Shown piece by piece: positions 25,809 to 35,603 of a stretch of 64,000 bases of DNA (its first letter is position 1; each line of letters starts with the position of its first letter). Both the position numbers and the translations under genes were made by a program. The notes under the pieces were generated by a model. It saw only the letters and a list, made by a program, of their open reading frames with translations, ran no database searches and was not told the DNA's origin. Source of the stretch: Pyropia yezoensis (lineage: Eukaryota > Rhodophyta > Bangiophyceae > Bangiales > Bangiaceae); assembly GCA_009829735.1 (NCBI GenBank), contig CM020620.1, positions 5,200,299-5,264,298 of the forward strand, given 5' to 3'.

Positions 25809-28793
25809 ATGGTGTGCCAAGCCAGCCTGTCTCCGCGGGCGGCTGCCGCCGCCCCCTCGGCCGCTGCTGCCACCCCGGCGTTTGCACCACCAACCCCGCT
25901 ACGCGGCGGCTGGCCCGCCGCCCGCGTCGGCGGCGTCGGCGTCGGCGGCGGCGGCTGCCTGCACCCCGCCACGCAGCGGCCGGTGGGGAGCGCCCCTGCC
26001 GCCGTGGGCCGCCGGCACGCGCGAGCGTGGCGGCGAGCGGGCCGTCTTGTGTCTCCCCCGCCCGGCGGCGGTCCGCCGTTTCCGGTACCCCCCCCGCGCC
26101 GCCGCCCAGTCACCGCGACCGCCTCTGCAACGACCAGTGCGGGGGTGGCCCCCGAGGGACGCCCCACGGGGGAGGAGGCGGCGGGCGGTAGCGCCAGCTC
26201 CTCCCCCCCCCCCCCTTCCCCCCCCCCCAAGCATGCAGTCCCGTGCAGACCACGCCCGGGCCATCATGGCGGCGCTGGCCCCCCCCCCCGCGCTTGCGGC
26301 GGCGGGTGCCCCCCCCCCCCGCCCCCCCGCGGTGGACGTGACCGCCCTGGCGGCGGTCGTCGCCGACATCACCACCGTCGCCCTCCCCGCCCGCCTCGAC
26401 GCGGTCACCCAGCACGACGGCACGTCCCTGACGCTGCGCCTGCGCTCCGCGACCACCCCACACGCGCGGCTGCGTTTGTGCTGGCACCCAGACGCGGGGC
26501 GGCTGACGCTGACGGTGCCACCCCGGCGGGGGGGGGGTGGCCGTGATAACCAGCGCGCCGCGGTCGCCGCCAACGACGCCGACGGCGGGGGCGGGCAGCG
26601 CCAGCGGCGGCGGCCCCGCCGTGGGGGGGGCGCCGCCGCCGCGTCGGCGCCCTTTTCGCTCGCCGCCACCCTCCGCGCGGTGCTGTCCCCCCTCATCCTG
26701 GTGGGCGTCGCGATGCCGGCTGCCGCGGACCGGGTGGTCACCCTCTCGTGGGCGCCCCGCGCCGACGGCTCGGCCCCCGTGGCGGCGGTGGTGGTGCTGG
26801 AGCTGCTCGGCGGGGGGCGGTCCAATGTGCTGCTCCTCGACACGACGGGGGGGGGGGGGGGGGGGATGGCCGCCACCGCCGCGACCGCGGCGGCGGCGGC
26901 CGCCGCCGCTGCTGCGGGGCGGGCCCCGACGGGGGGGCTCATCCAGGCGGTTGGCCGCTCCGTGCCGCCCCGCCGCGCCGCGCGGGCGCTCCAGTCGGGG
27001 GGGGTCTACGCGCCGCCGCCGCCGCCGCCGGGGCTGCCCTACACCCCGGGCTGCCTGGCGCCCCTGTGGGGAGGCGTGGGTGGGGGGGGGGGGGCGGCGT
27101 CTTCCCCCGCCGCCGACGCCCTCGGCGCCATGGCCGCCGACCGGCTGCGGGCGGCGCTCACCCGCATGTTTGCGCCGGTGAGCCCGGCAGTGGCGACGGC
27201 CGCGGTGGCCGCGGCCGCGGCGGTGGAGGCGGCAGCCGCCGCCGCCACGTCAGCCGAGAGGGAGGGGGATGAGTTTGGCGGGGGCGACGCCGCCGGGGGG
27301 GATGCTGCCGGGGGGGGGGCCCTCCGGCCATCGGCCCGCGTGCGGGACGTCACCCCCGCGCAGTGGCGGTACCTCGACGACGCGCTCGGCCGGTGGGCGG
27401 CGTGCCTGGTGGGCGACCGGCCCTTCCGGCCGACCGCCGGCCCCCCGCCCGCGTCGGTGCTGGGCACGGCGCTGCTGCCTGACGAGCTGGTGGGCCCACC
27501 CCCCCCCCCCCCACCGCCGCCACGGACGCGCCGACCGCGTCCGAGGTGCTTGAGGCGGCCTATGCCGCCGCCGACGCGGCGGCCGCCCACGCGGTCGCCG
27601 CACGGGAGGTGGCACGCCACCTGTCGGGGGCGGCGGCCAAGGCCGCCGCCCGCGTCGCCGACCTGTCGGCCCGGGCGGCTGAGGCGCGCGGCGCGCCCGC
27701 CGCCCGCCGGGCGGCGGCACGGCTCCTCGCCTATGCCCACACCTGGTCGCCCGGCGACGCGGCGGTGGTGGTGCCGCCGGGGGCGGTGTTTGAGGATGAG
27801 CTCGGGGAAGGCGGCGGGGGCGCAGCCGCCGCCGCCGCCCCGTCGGATGTCGCAGAGGCCATCCCCGTCCCCGCCGACACCACCCCCGTCGCCGCTGCGG
27901 GCGCCCTGTACGCCCGGGCGGCCAAGCTCGACCGCGCCGCCGCGGTGGTGGCGCCCCGCCTCGCCGCCGCCCAGGCCGACGTGGCCGCCCTGGCCGCCGT
28001 CGCCGCGGCTGCCGCCGACGTGCCGCAAGGGGACACCCTGACGCTGGTGGGGGTGGCTGAGGAGGCGGCGGACCTGGCGGCCGCCATCACGTCGCCAGCG
28101 GGCGCCTCGGGTGGGGAGGAGGACGGCGCCGGCAGCGTCGCGGGCGTCACTGCACGGGCGGCAGCGTCGGGGGGGGGGGGCGGGGGCAAAGCGGCAGGGC
28201 GGCGGGCAAAGGCCAAGGGCGGCGGAAAAGCAAAAAAAAACGCGGCGGGGGGCGGCGCCGCCAAGACAGCGGCGGCCGCCGCCGTGGGGCGAGGCGGCCG
28301 CGCCGCGGCCGACGCGGGCGCGCCGCTGGCCGTGACGGTCGGGGGCGTGCGGATCCTGGTTGGCCGCAACCGCCGCCAAAACGAGGCGCTCACCTTTGGG
28401 CGGGCCGCCTCCGGCGACGCGTGGCTCCACGCCCGCGGCGTGCCCGGCTCGCACGTGCTCGTCCGCCCCGCCGGCGGCGGGGGCGGCCTAGACTTGGACG
28501 ACGACGGCGACAACGTCGACGACGACGACAGGGAGGGTGCGGCGGGCTGGCTGCCCACCGCCGCAGGCCTCGCCGCCTACTTTTCCTCTGCCCGCGGCGC
28601 GACGGCGGTGCCCGTGGACGTGACGGTGGCGGCCAACGTGCGGCGGCCCGCGGCCGGGGGGAGGGGGCGGGTGCTCGGGTCCGTGTCGTTTGCGTCTTCA
28701 GCGGGCGTCCGCACCGTCACGGGGCGGCCGGCAGCGGTGGAGGCGCTCGCGCAGGAGGCGCTCGCGCGGGTGGTCGCGGAGGGGGAAGAGTAG
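25809..28793 (+). CDS. NFACT-family protein (RqcH/NEMF/Rqc2), probably plastid-targeted
   Basis: NFACT proteins bind stalled 60S/50S subunits and recruit tRNA to add C-terminal tails to nascent chains in ribosome quality control. The NFACT-N part starts near 26233 (MQSRADHARAIMAALAPPP). It includes MPAAADRVVTLSW, whose DR pair fits the conserved DR of RqcH, and VVVLELLGGGRSNVLLLD. An Ala-rich coiled coil spans 27540-27960. A Lys/Gly-rich stretch follows, then NFACT-R: GRNRRQNEALTFGRAAS, DAWLHARGVPGSHVLV, AAYFSSARG, VPVDVTVAANVRR. I chose ATG 25809 because it opens a transit-peptide-like MVCQASLSPRAAAAAPS. Reaching the NFACT-N frame needs one shift within the poly-C tracts at 26205-26230. A second lies at the C14 run 27499-27512. 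Both are more likely homopolymer errors than a dead gene. Acidic, Ala- and Gly-rich insertions lengthen it to about 990 codons. Confidence 0.85.
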
Positions 28794-29093
28794 GCCGGCG
28801 GCGTGGCCGTCGTGGGGAGGGCGGGGCTCACTCGGCGCAGCACCCCATCGCGAGAGACGGGTTCTCATGGAGACAAAAAAAATGAGAGGTCGCGGTCGCA
28901 GTTCCAGCCAGTCCAGGGCAGTGGCCGTCGCTGTCACGCCCTTGACATGCTGACCCTATCGAGCATAGTACACGGGCTCCCGGTGCCGACCATGAACGGC
29001 CCGTCACACCCACTCTCGCTGCATCCCCTTTGGGCACGCCCTCCCCCCCTGTCCACCAGTACCAGCCATCCGGCGGGGGGGCGGGGGCGCTCC
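28794..29093. other. Convergent intergenic spacer
   Basis: 300 bp between the 3' ends of the NFACT and GNAT-VOC genes. It holds a short A-rich tract (about 28875) and no gene. Confidence 0.5.
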
Positions 29094-30683
29094 TCACCAG
29101 TCGGGCGCCGGCGCCTTGCCCGGCGGCAGCACCGCCTGCCGCCGAAGCAGCTCCATTTCCACCCCCCCGTGGCGCACGACCGCCACCTGCGCGACGAGGT
29201 CGCCCATAAGCACCTGCACCGGCGGGGTGACCACGTCGAGCCGCCGCCCGTACGTCACAGCGCTGCGCGCGGCCACGCCGGCTAGGTACTCGGCCAGGTC
29301 GGTACACAGGCGGGTCACGTCCAGGCACAGGTGGCGGACCCCGGTGGGGCTGCCGCCGGTCGGGGGCGGGGAGCGGGGGCGGCCGCCCGCGGCCCCAGCG
29401 GGGACGGCGGCCGCGGCGGCCCGCTCCTCCACCAGTTCCAGCACCTCCCCCCCAAGGGCGGGCCACGCGGCGCGTAGCCACATGGCGCGGCGGCCGCCAG
29501 TGAGGAAGCGGCGGTCCTCGACAAAGCCCCACAGCCCAAAATACGCGCACGACGCCTCCACGTCCGCCACCGCCAAGCACACGTGGGAGGAGGAGGCGAT
29601 CACAGGGCCGGGGCCAGGGGCGGGGTTGGCAGCGGGGGTGGGGTCCCCCTCTGTCATGGGTGACGGCGGCGGCGGCGGCGGCGGCGGGGCGAGGAGGTTG
29701 GGCGTCCCCGCCGTCGGGTCCCCCCCCCAGTGGACCATCCGCACGTGGGGGATGTGCTCCTCGTCAAACACCCCTGATATGGTCACCCAGCCAAGGCGGC
29801 TGTACAGGCCCGCCAGGTGCGCCATGGCGTGCAGCGCCACCGCTGACCCGGCGGGCAGCCGGCGGTCCACCCCCACCCGCCCCGCCGCGTAGGCGAGCAT
29901 GGCCGACGCGGTGCCGCCGCGGCGGGCGGCCGCCGCCACAACCACGCGCTCCACCTTGACCACCGTCCCGGCTGCGGCGCGCACACGGCAGGCGCCCACA
30001 ACCGTCTCGCCGCCGCCGCCGCCGCCGCCGATGCCCGGACTGTCGCCATTGCCACCATCGCCGTTGCCGCCGCTGGCACTGGCCGCCACCCGCACGGCGA
30101 GGACGTGGACGGTCGTTGGGGAGTCGAGGACGTCGTGCTCATCCAGCTCGGCGGCCACGTCAATGCCCATCTCATCGACAAAGACTGCCACCCGCAACGC
30201 CCGCGCGGCGGCCACTTCGGCGGCGGTGGCGGCGACGCGAAATGTCACCCCAGCGGGGGCGACCGGGCGCGGCACGGCGGGGGGGGAGGGGGTTCCCCGG
30301 GGGGGGGGTGAGGGGGGGAGTGGCAGAGGGGGGGTGTCTGCCGCCGCCGCCGCCACTGGTACCGCCGCCGCCGTCGCCGTCGTCGTCGCCGCCGCCGCCG
30401 CGGTGGGCGGCGCAGCGGTCGCTGACGGCGGGGCGGGGTGGCCGGCAGCAGCGTCAGGGGCTGGTGGGGGTCCCATTGCCGCGACCGTGGGAGGGTGGCG
30501 GTGACGGCCGCCGCCGCCCGCCAGTCTCCGCGGCCGCCGGCAGCGGCGGGGCGGCGCGGCGGCAGCGGCGGGCGACCGGGCCGCCCAACGGGGCGACGCG
30601 GCGGGGGGTAAAAAGGCCACGGCGGCGGCAGAGGCGGCGACAACTGCCGCAGGGGCGGCGGCAGAAGTAGCAGGGGAGGGCAT
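29094..30683 (-). CDS. GNAT acetyltransferase fused to VOC/glyoxalase domain
   Basis: ATG 30683 is the first in the frame (MPSPATSAAAPAAVV), giving 529 aa with an Ala/Pro/Arg-rich, plastid-transit-like start. Residues about 144-316 form a GNAT domain of the ElaA/YjcF type: VFVDEMGIDVAAELDEHD, VVGACRVR, VKVERVVV followed by the acetyl-CoA loop ARRGGTASAML, ALHAMAHLAGLYSRLGW, FDEEHIPHVRM. Residues about 364-529 form a vicinal-oxygen-chelate domain with a plausible H-E-H-E metal set (SSSHVCLAV, EVLELVEE, VRHLCLDV, VEMELL). GNAT proteins acetylate amines with acetyl-CoA; VOC proteins catalyse metal-dependent glyoxalase, dioxygenase or epimerase chemistry. The substrates cannot be told. Convergent with NFACT, head-to-head with the GGPP synthase. 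Confidence 0.82.
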   Translation of the reverse strand: MPSPATSAAAPAAVVAASAAAVAFLPPAASPRWAARSPAAAAAPPRRCRRPRRLAGGGGRHRHPPTVAAMGPPPAPDAAAGHPAPPSATAAPPTAAAAATTTATAAAVPVAAAAADTPPLPLPPSPPPRGTPSPPAVPRPVAPAGVTFRVAATAAEVAAARALRVAVFVDEMGIDVAAELDEHDVLDSPTTVHVLAVRVAASASGGNGDGGNGDSPGIGGGGGGGETVVGACRVRAAAGTVVKVERVVVAAAARRGGTASAMLAYAAGRVGVDRRLPAGSAVALHAMAHLAGLYSRLGWVTISGVFDEEHIPHVRMVHWGGDPTAGTPNLLAPPPPPPPPSPMTEGDPTPAANPAPGPGPVIASSSHVCLAVADVEASCAYFGLWGFVEDRRFLTGGRRAMWLRAAWPALGGEVLELVEERAAAAAVPAGAAGGRPRSPPPTGGSPTGVRHLCLDVTRLCTDLAEYLAGVAARSAVTYGRRLDVVTPPVQVLMGDLVAQVAVVRHGGVEMELLRRQAVLPPGKAPAPDW

Positions 30684-31396
30684 GACCACGGGAGCGGCAA
30701 CGGCGGTACCAGAGGCGGACGGGCTGGGATGCGAGGTCGGGGAGAACGACGTCCTTCCCACCCCGTCTGGACGTCCAAGAAGCCACGACAACGACAGACG
30801 AAGATCCGCCGCCAGCCGTCTGAATTACCCAGAGGAAATATGACATTAGAGCCACCATCGAAAAGTACTCTGCAAACAATTTACAATCGAGGCACTGGCT
30901 GAATGTATTTACATCTAACAATTGCGGCCGCATGGCGCTGTGTCTGGGGTCACGGAGCCTGTGAATTGGAGTCGGGGACGGGCGACAGGCGGCCGCCGCG
31001 GCCGCGCGGTGCCGGCAAGCCCAATCTCTCGGCTCCCCCCCTCGGCGAGATCGGCGGCCGCCGCCGAGGTCTCCCCGCCACCGCCCCCCCCACTGCGCCC
31101 CCCAGTCTCTGGGGCTGTGTGCTGGGGGGGGGGGGAGGTGGAGTGGTGGCGGCTCAGCAGCAGCACACAGGTGTTGTTGTGCCGGCCGCGCAAGCGCCAT
31201 GCGAAGGACATCTGCTGGTCACCCCCAACGGCCCGCTTCCCCCTGTCCACGGGCCACTGCATTTGGAAGCGCTCTTTCCGCCTCCCCCCCTTTTTTCATT
31301 CCACCCCCTCACGCTCTAATCGTTTTTGGGTTCTCCCCTCCCAGCCGCCCGTCGCCCCCCCCGACCCGTTCCTGTCTGTGTGTGTGTCTGGGCGCC
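30684..31396. promoter_or_regulatory. Shared head-to-head upstream region
   Basis: 713 bp between the divergent GNAT-VOC and GGPP-synthase starts. A less GC-rich segment (30780-30920) gives way to GC-rich sequence with G12 and C/T runs. No further gene; presumably holds both promoters. Confidence 0.4.
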
Positions 31397-32683
31397 ATGG
31401 ACTGTGCCTTTGTCGCTGGGCTCCCCCTCCGCGCGCCCCCCCCCCCTGCAGCCTCCCGTTGCCGCCATGCACAGATCGACGGCAACGGTGGGCGCACATG
31501 GGGGGGGGTGGCTGGTCGACTCCCTGCCGGTCGCCGGTTCCGCCACGGCGCTGCTGGTGAGCGCTCCCCCCTTGCACCGGTGATGCTCCGGACCGAGTCC
31601 GGGGTGCCCGCCACCCCCGCCGCGCCGCCCGCGGCGGCTGTGGAAGCGGCGGCGGCGGCGGCGGCGGCAGCGGCAGCGGCAGCGGCAGCCGCGGCGACAG
31701 CAGCAGCGGCGGCTGGCACCAATGGCGCTGTGGCCACCAACGGGGTGGCGGCGACCTCCTCATCGGGTACCAAGACGTTGATGAAGTTTTTGGCTGCCCA
31801 AAAAGACGCGGTTGACGCGGCCCTCGACGCGGCTGTGGACGCGTCCATCGCGCCGCCTGGTCCCGAGACGGCCACCATCGCTTCGGCCATGCGCTACTCA
31901 CTCAGGGCGGGGGGCAAGCGGGTGCGGCCGGCGCTGACACTCGCCGCGGCCTCCCTGTTTGGCGGCGAAGCGGGCATGGCCGCCGCGATGCCATCGGCGG
32001 TGGCCGTCGAGATGATCCACACCATGTCGCTCATCCACGACGACCTCCCCGCCATGGACAATGACGACCTCCGGCGTGGGCTCCCCACCAATCATATTGT
32101 GTATGGGGAGGATGTGGCCATCTTGGCGGGGGATGCGTTGCTTGCGCTCGCCTTTGAGCACGTGGCCAAGGCGACGGAGGGGGTGGATCCGCGGCGGGTT
32201 GTGTCGGTACTGGGCGTCCTTGGCGCTTGTGTGGGCGCGCGAGGGTTGGCTGGTGGCCAGGTCATGGACCTGGAGAGTGAGGGCAAGGGCGACGGCGAGG
32301 TGACAATGGACACGCTCACGTGGATCCACACACACAAGACGGCCGCCCTCCTGGTGGCCTCGGCGGTTGCGGGTGCGACGGTGGCAGGGGCATCGGAAGA
32401 AGACGTGGAGAGGTTGCGGTCCTACGCGACCAAGGTGGGCCTTGCATTTCAGATTGCCGACGATGTGCTGGATGTTACGGCGAGTAGCGCCGTCTTGGGC
32501 AAGACGTCGGGCAAGGACGAGGCGGTGAACAAAGTCACCTACCCTCGGCTGCTGGGGCTGGACGGCGCCCGGTCGCGGGCAGAGGAGCTGGTGGCGGAGG
32601 CCAAAGCGTGTCTTGACGTGTACGGGGACAAGGCGGACGTACTTTTGGGATTAGCAGACTTCATCATTGAGCGGAGTAACTAA
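31397..32683 (+). CDS. Geranylgeranyl diphosphate synthase, plastid type
   Basis: Trans-prenyltransferase that condenses IPP with allylic diphosphates to GGPP for carotenoids, chlorophyll and tocopherols. ATG 31397 (MDCAFVAGLPLRAPPPP) is chosen over the downstream Met because it supplies a plastid presequence; total 428 aa. After a long Ala tract (about 31630-31710) the enzyme starts at MKFLAAQKDAVDAAL. Signatures: GGKRVRPALTLAA (substrate Lys/Arg), the first Asp-rich motif DDLPAMDNDDLRRG near residue 215, GGQVMDL, HTHKTAAL, FQIADDVLDV with the second Asp motif near 355, then GKTSGKDEAVNKVTYP. All catalytic Asp are present. The residue block before the first motif (IHTMSLIH) lacks bulky aromatics close to it, which fits a C20 product. 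No intron needed. Confidence 0.93.
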   Translation: MDCAFVAGLPLRAPPPPAASRCRHAQIDGNGGRTWGGVAGRLPAGRRFRHGAAGERSPLAPVMLRTESGVPATPAAPPAAAVEAAAAAAAAAAAAAAAAATAAAAAGTNGAVATNGVAATSSSGTKTLMKFLAAQKDAVDAALDAAVDASIAPPGPETATIASAMRYSLRAGGKRVRPALTLAAASLFGGEAGMAAAMPSAVAVEMIHTMSLIHDDLPAMDNDDLRRGLPTNHIVYGEDVAILAGDALLALAFEHVAKATEGVDPRRVVSVLGVLGACVGARGLAGGQVMDLESEGKGDGEVTMDTLTWIHTHKTAALLVASAVAGATVAGASEEDVERLRSYATKVGLAFQIADDVLDVTASSAVLGKTSGKDEAVNKVTYPRLLGLDGARSRAEELVAEAKACLDVYGDKADVLLGLADFIIERSN

Positions 32684-33189
32684 AGGTGGCAACGGCGGCG
32701 GCATGTCGCGGCGATGGTACTGTCGTACCAGTGCCTGGGATGTACCCGACGCTGCGTGTGGCTCCTGGCAACAAACTCAATAGTATTTTACCTCCTGCTG
32801 CGGTACTGTCATCTGACCCATTTTTATCGGCGATTGGCAGCCCGACCAACAGGGCTCGGGGCTCGGACGTACAATGGTGACTACCATTCGAGGGTAGACG
32901 TGCGTAGCGCCGCTTCGTCTCGGCGTATCCCCCTTCACCCCATTGCAGCACACCCACCCATCGCTCATTTTCTCGTAAGCACATGCCATACGCGTCGCGT
33001 GAGAACATTTACAAAGAAAAGACTACACCGCGTGCAAGCGAGGAATGGAAAGCTCGTGCGCGACAGGGTTCACACGCCATACCCCCACAAGCACCTCGCG
33101 TTCCGTCCTCTTGAGCACCCTTCACACATATCCTGTAGAAAACAAAGCCCTCAACCCCAAGTACGGTACACACGCCTCACATCCACCGT
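32684..33189. other. Convergent 3' spacer
   Basis: 506 bp between the GGPP-synthase and lumenal-protein stops, less GC-rich than the genes. No gene recognised; presumably both 3' UTRs. Confidence 0.5.
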
Positions 33190-33636
33190 TTACTTCTTGC
33201 TGAACTTGGCCTTGAGGACCGCCTCCTCTGCCTTCTCCTTCGCCACCATTTCGTCGAACTTGCTCTCCTCCGCATCAATGACGGCCTTGAGCTTGGCGCG
33301 GTACGCCGGGTCCTTAGCCTTCTTCTTCAGGTTGCTAAGCTCCTTCTCCTGTGAGTCGGGCCCCACGTCCACAAACTCCTCCTCGTAATCAATCGCCTCC
33401 ACCTGCTTCTTGAGGTCCGACAGCTTGTCCAGCTTGGGGATGGTCGTCGCGGTCGACGCGGCCGAAGCAGAGGACACGCCCGACAGGGCAGCAGCGGCAG
33501 CGGCGGCAAAGCCGGCCGACAGGGCCGCACGGCGGGACAGGGGTGCCGCCGCGGGAGGGGGGGTGGTCATGACCGTCGTGGCGGCCCGGCGAGCGGGGAC
33601 CGCAACGGGCAGGGCGGCGCCGGGGATGAAGGCCAT
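33190..33636 (-). CDS. Small thylakoid-lumen protein with Tat-type signal
   Basis: 148 aa. Start MAFIPGAALPVAVPARRAATT is a plastid transit peptide of the Phe-near-N-terminus kind seen in red algae. A second signal follows: SRRAALSAGFAAAAAAALSG with twin Arg at 35-36, a hydrophobic Ala core and an ASA|A cleavage site near residue 59. The mature part (about 89 aa) is charged and helical (LDKLSDLKKQVEAIDYEEEF, KELSNLKKKAKDPAYRAKL, FDEMVAKEKAEEAVLKAKF), without Cys or cofactor motif. This predicts delivery through the Tat pathway to the thylakoid lumen, possibly as an extrinsic photosystem-associated protein. I do not recognise the family; it is too short for PsbO, PsbP or PsbQ'. Confidence 0.75.
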   Translation of the reverse strand: MAFIPGAALPVAVPARRAATTVMTTPPPAAAPLSRRAALSAGFAAAAAAALSGVSSASAASTATTIPKLDKLSDLKKQVEAIDYEEEFVDVGPDSQEKELSNLKKKAKDPAYRAKLKAVIDAEESKFDEMVAKEKAEEAVLKAKFSKK

Positions 33637-33720
33637 GGTAGCGGTGGGGGGAGAGAGGAGCAGAGCAGGGGAGAGAGGAAGGCAAAGGTGGATAGGCGAC
33701 GTGTGCGACGCGGGACGGAG

Positions 33721-33791
33721 GCGGGTGTGGCGGGTGAGGCGGGTGTGGCGGGTGTGGCGGGTGTGGCGGGTGTGGCGGGTGTGGCGGGTGA
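33721..33791. repeat. 9-bp minisatellite (GGCGGGTGT)n
   Basis: About seven to eight head-to-tail copies of GGCGGGTGT, one with GAG for GTG, 85-155 bp upstream of the lumenal-protein start. It may be in its promoter or 5' UTR. Confidence 0.85.
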
Positions 33792-34471
33792 TGGCGGGGG
33801 TTGCGAGGAGCCAGCGTTGGCAGGTAACGATGGGCGGCGGATGGAGATGCAGGCTGCCGTGTTGTGGCTGTCTGGCGGCCCCAACCGACAGCCTCGGGAG
33901 AGCACACGGTCAGAGGGCATCGGCAGGCGGGGGGGTCGCAGCGTGCGGTCCCTGCGCCTCCGTTGCGTGCTGAGGGCATTGGCTGCGTCGTCCGTGTGCG
34001 GCCCCTGCGCCTCCCGGGAGCTTGCAGAGCCCTCATTGGCCTGCGATGCATGCTCAGATCCTTGGCCAGGAGATGTGGGGAGGGTCGGTTGAGACGAATG
34101 ACATTCAACACCGAGCGGAGGCGCACCACAGAAGGTCTCAACAGCGGGCAGCGTGGCTGGTTCAGTTTGCAGGCAAGCCGTTCTCAGTAGAATGGTATCC
34201 AATTCTGCGGCCAGCGCCCATGCTACCCAAATTGACAACGTAACGGTGAGCATTGTCAGCCTCAGCCAATAGGAGCGCGGGAAAGAAACCGGAGCAAGAA
34301 TTCCTGCTCGTGAACAGCGGACTGACAGCCCTGACAGCACACAAGCTTGTCGCTTTGCGTGGACACAGGCGTGAGACGATGCTTGGTTAAAATATGTAGA
34401 TAGTTGCAAACCTGAACATAATCTAATTCAGTGTATACTCCACGTCGACGATACTGCACCGTACTATCGGT
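33792..34471. other. Intergenic, nothing recognised
   Basis: Moderate GC. No gene, repeat or RNA seen. Confidence 0.4.
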
Positions 34472-34474
34472 TAA

Positions 34475-35291
34475 GAGCATGTCTATCGGTGGAACCCAAA
34501 ACCCATACTATTATGGGTTATAGCTCAGATCATGTCTATCGGTGCACCTATAACCCATAAAAAATAGCTCTGAGCTATCTGCGGGGCCAAATCCGGGCTC
34601 GGATAGCGCAGAGGATAGCTCAGAGCTATCCTCTGAGCTACTATAGCCAAGCCAATCAGATGGTTCCATCCCAGGAATGAGCGGCGGTGGCACAATTTCT
34701 GTTCAGAAGTAAAGAAGAAGTGGCACAAATATTGTCAGAGTGACACTCGCAACTGCAAAGCCCGCCTGTCCCTCCGTCCAACCCATGGCACTACCCGCCG
34801 TCTTCGTTGGAGCTGCGACTCTCGAGTGGCCGCCCCCCCTTCGCATGTCAGCGAGGACCATGGCATCGTCGGCGGACAGCCCGAGTTCCCCCGCCGTGAC
34901 TGATCCCATTCCTGTGCCTGCCTCTAAAGCATACTTCGATAACAGCCTCCTCCTCGTCATCGTCGCTCAACAGGTGCGTAAATAGGTCGTCCATTGGAAA
35001 AAAAACGGGGGGGGGGCGGGGGTAGGGAAGGTCGGAGGGTGAGACGGGTCACGCAATGACAGGCAGGCAGGGATGTCGGCAGCGATTCACGAGCGTGTGC
35101 GTTGTCTCGCCACTCTTCAAACCCTTCAGACTTAGCAATTTAAATAGAATTCCACACAAGTGGCTCTCATTTCGACATGCAAGTCTGCTGAAGACGCCAG
35201 GATGGCTCAGGACCGATAGACATGCTCGGAGCTATCGCTATAAAAAGTAGCTGAATGGGTATGGGTTTTAGCTCCACCGATAGACATGCTC
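34475..35291. mobile_element. PIF/Harbinger-like MITE (817 bp)
   Basis: Perfect 19-bp terminal inverted repeats, GAGCATGTCTATCGGTGGA at 34475-34493 and its complement at 35273-35291, are flanked by the 3-bp duplication TAA (34472-34474, 35292-35294). GAGCAT-type termini with a TWA duplication are typical of PIF/Harbinger. There is no transposase. A second, inner inverted pair of the same motif (CATGTCTATCGGT at 34531, complement at 35212) suggests a nested or doubled end. A near-perfect hairpin CAGAGGATAGCT-CAG-AGCTATCCTCTG lies at 34609-34635. Confidence 0.88.
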
Positions 35292-35603
35292 TAAACCCCT
35301 CCGGGAAACATCCGACTCATCCTGGGAAAGGTCCCCGGGAAAAGCCGGCGTCTAACCTGCTAGTGAACGGCCGACAATTACCCATAATTGGCTCGTCGGC
35401 GAAAAAGGGGGCGGATGACGCACCCCGTGGTAGGTGAGGGTCACGGGCAAGATGTGCGCTGTCTTAGCGTCTTGCAGTGTCCACCAGACCACGGGGCGCG
35501 TCTGTCGCCCCCGTCACCGCCCGACGTACCCCGTCCTGGTACTGGTGGGGTCGGTGGTGTTGGGGCTTCCCCCTGTCCACTTTTTGTGGCGGGGGGGGGC
35601 GCC

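Noticed and set aside
26000-28800. Long open frames on the minus strand across the NFACT gene (for example 27039-28454)
   Set aside because: Antisense openness produced by extreme GC; residues are Gly/Arg/Pro noise while the plus strand has conserved NFACT blocks.
33721-33791. CRISPR-like array
   Set aside because: A simple 9-bp minisatellite without spacers; the genome is eukaryotic.
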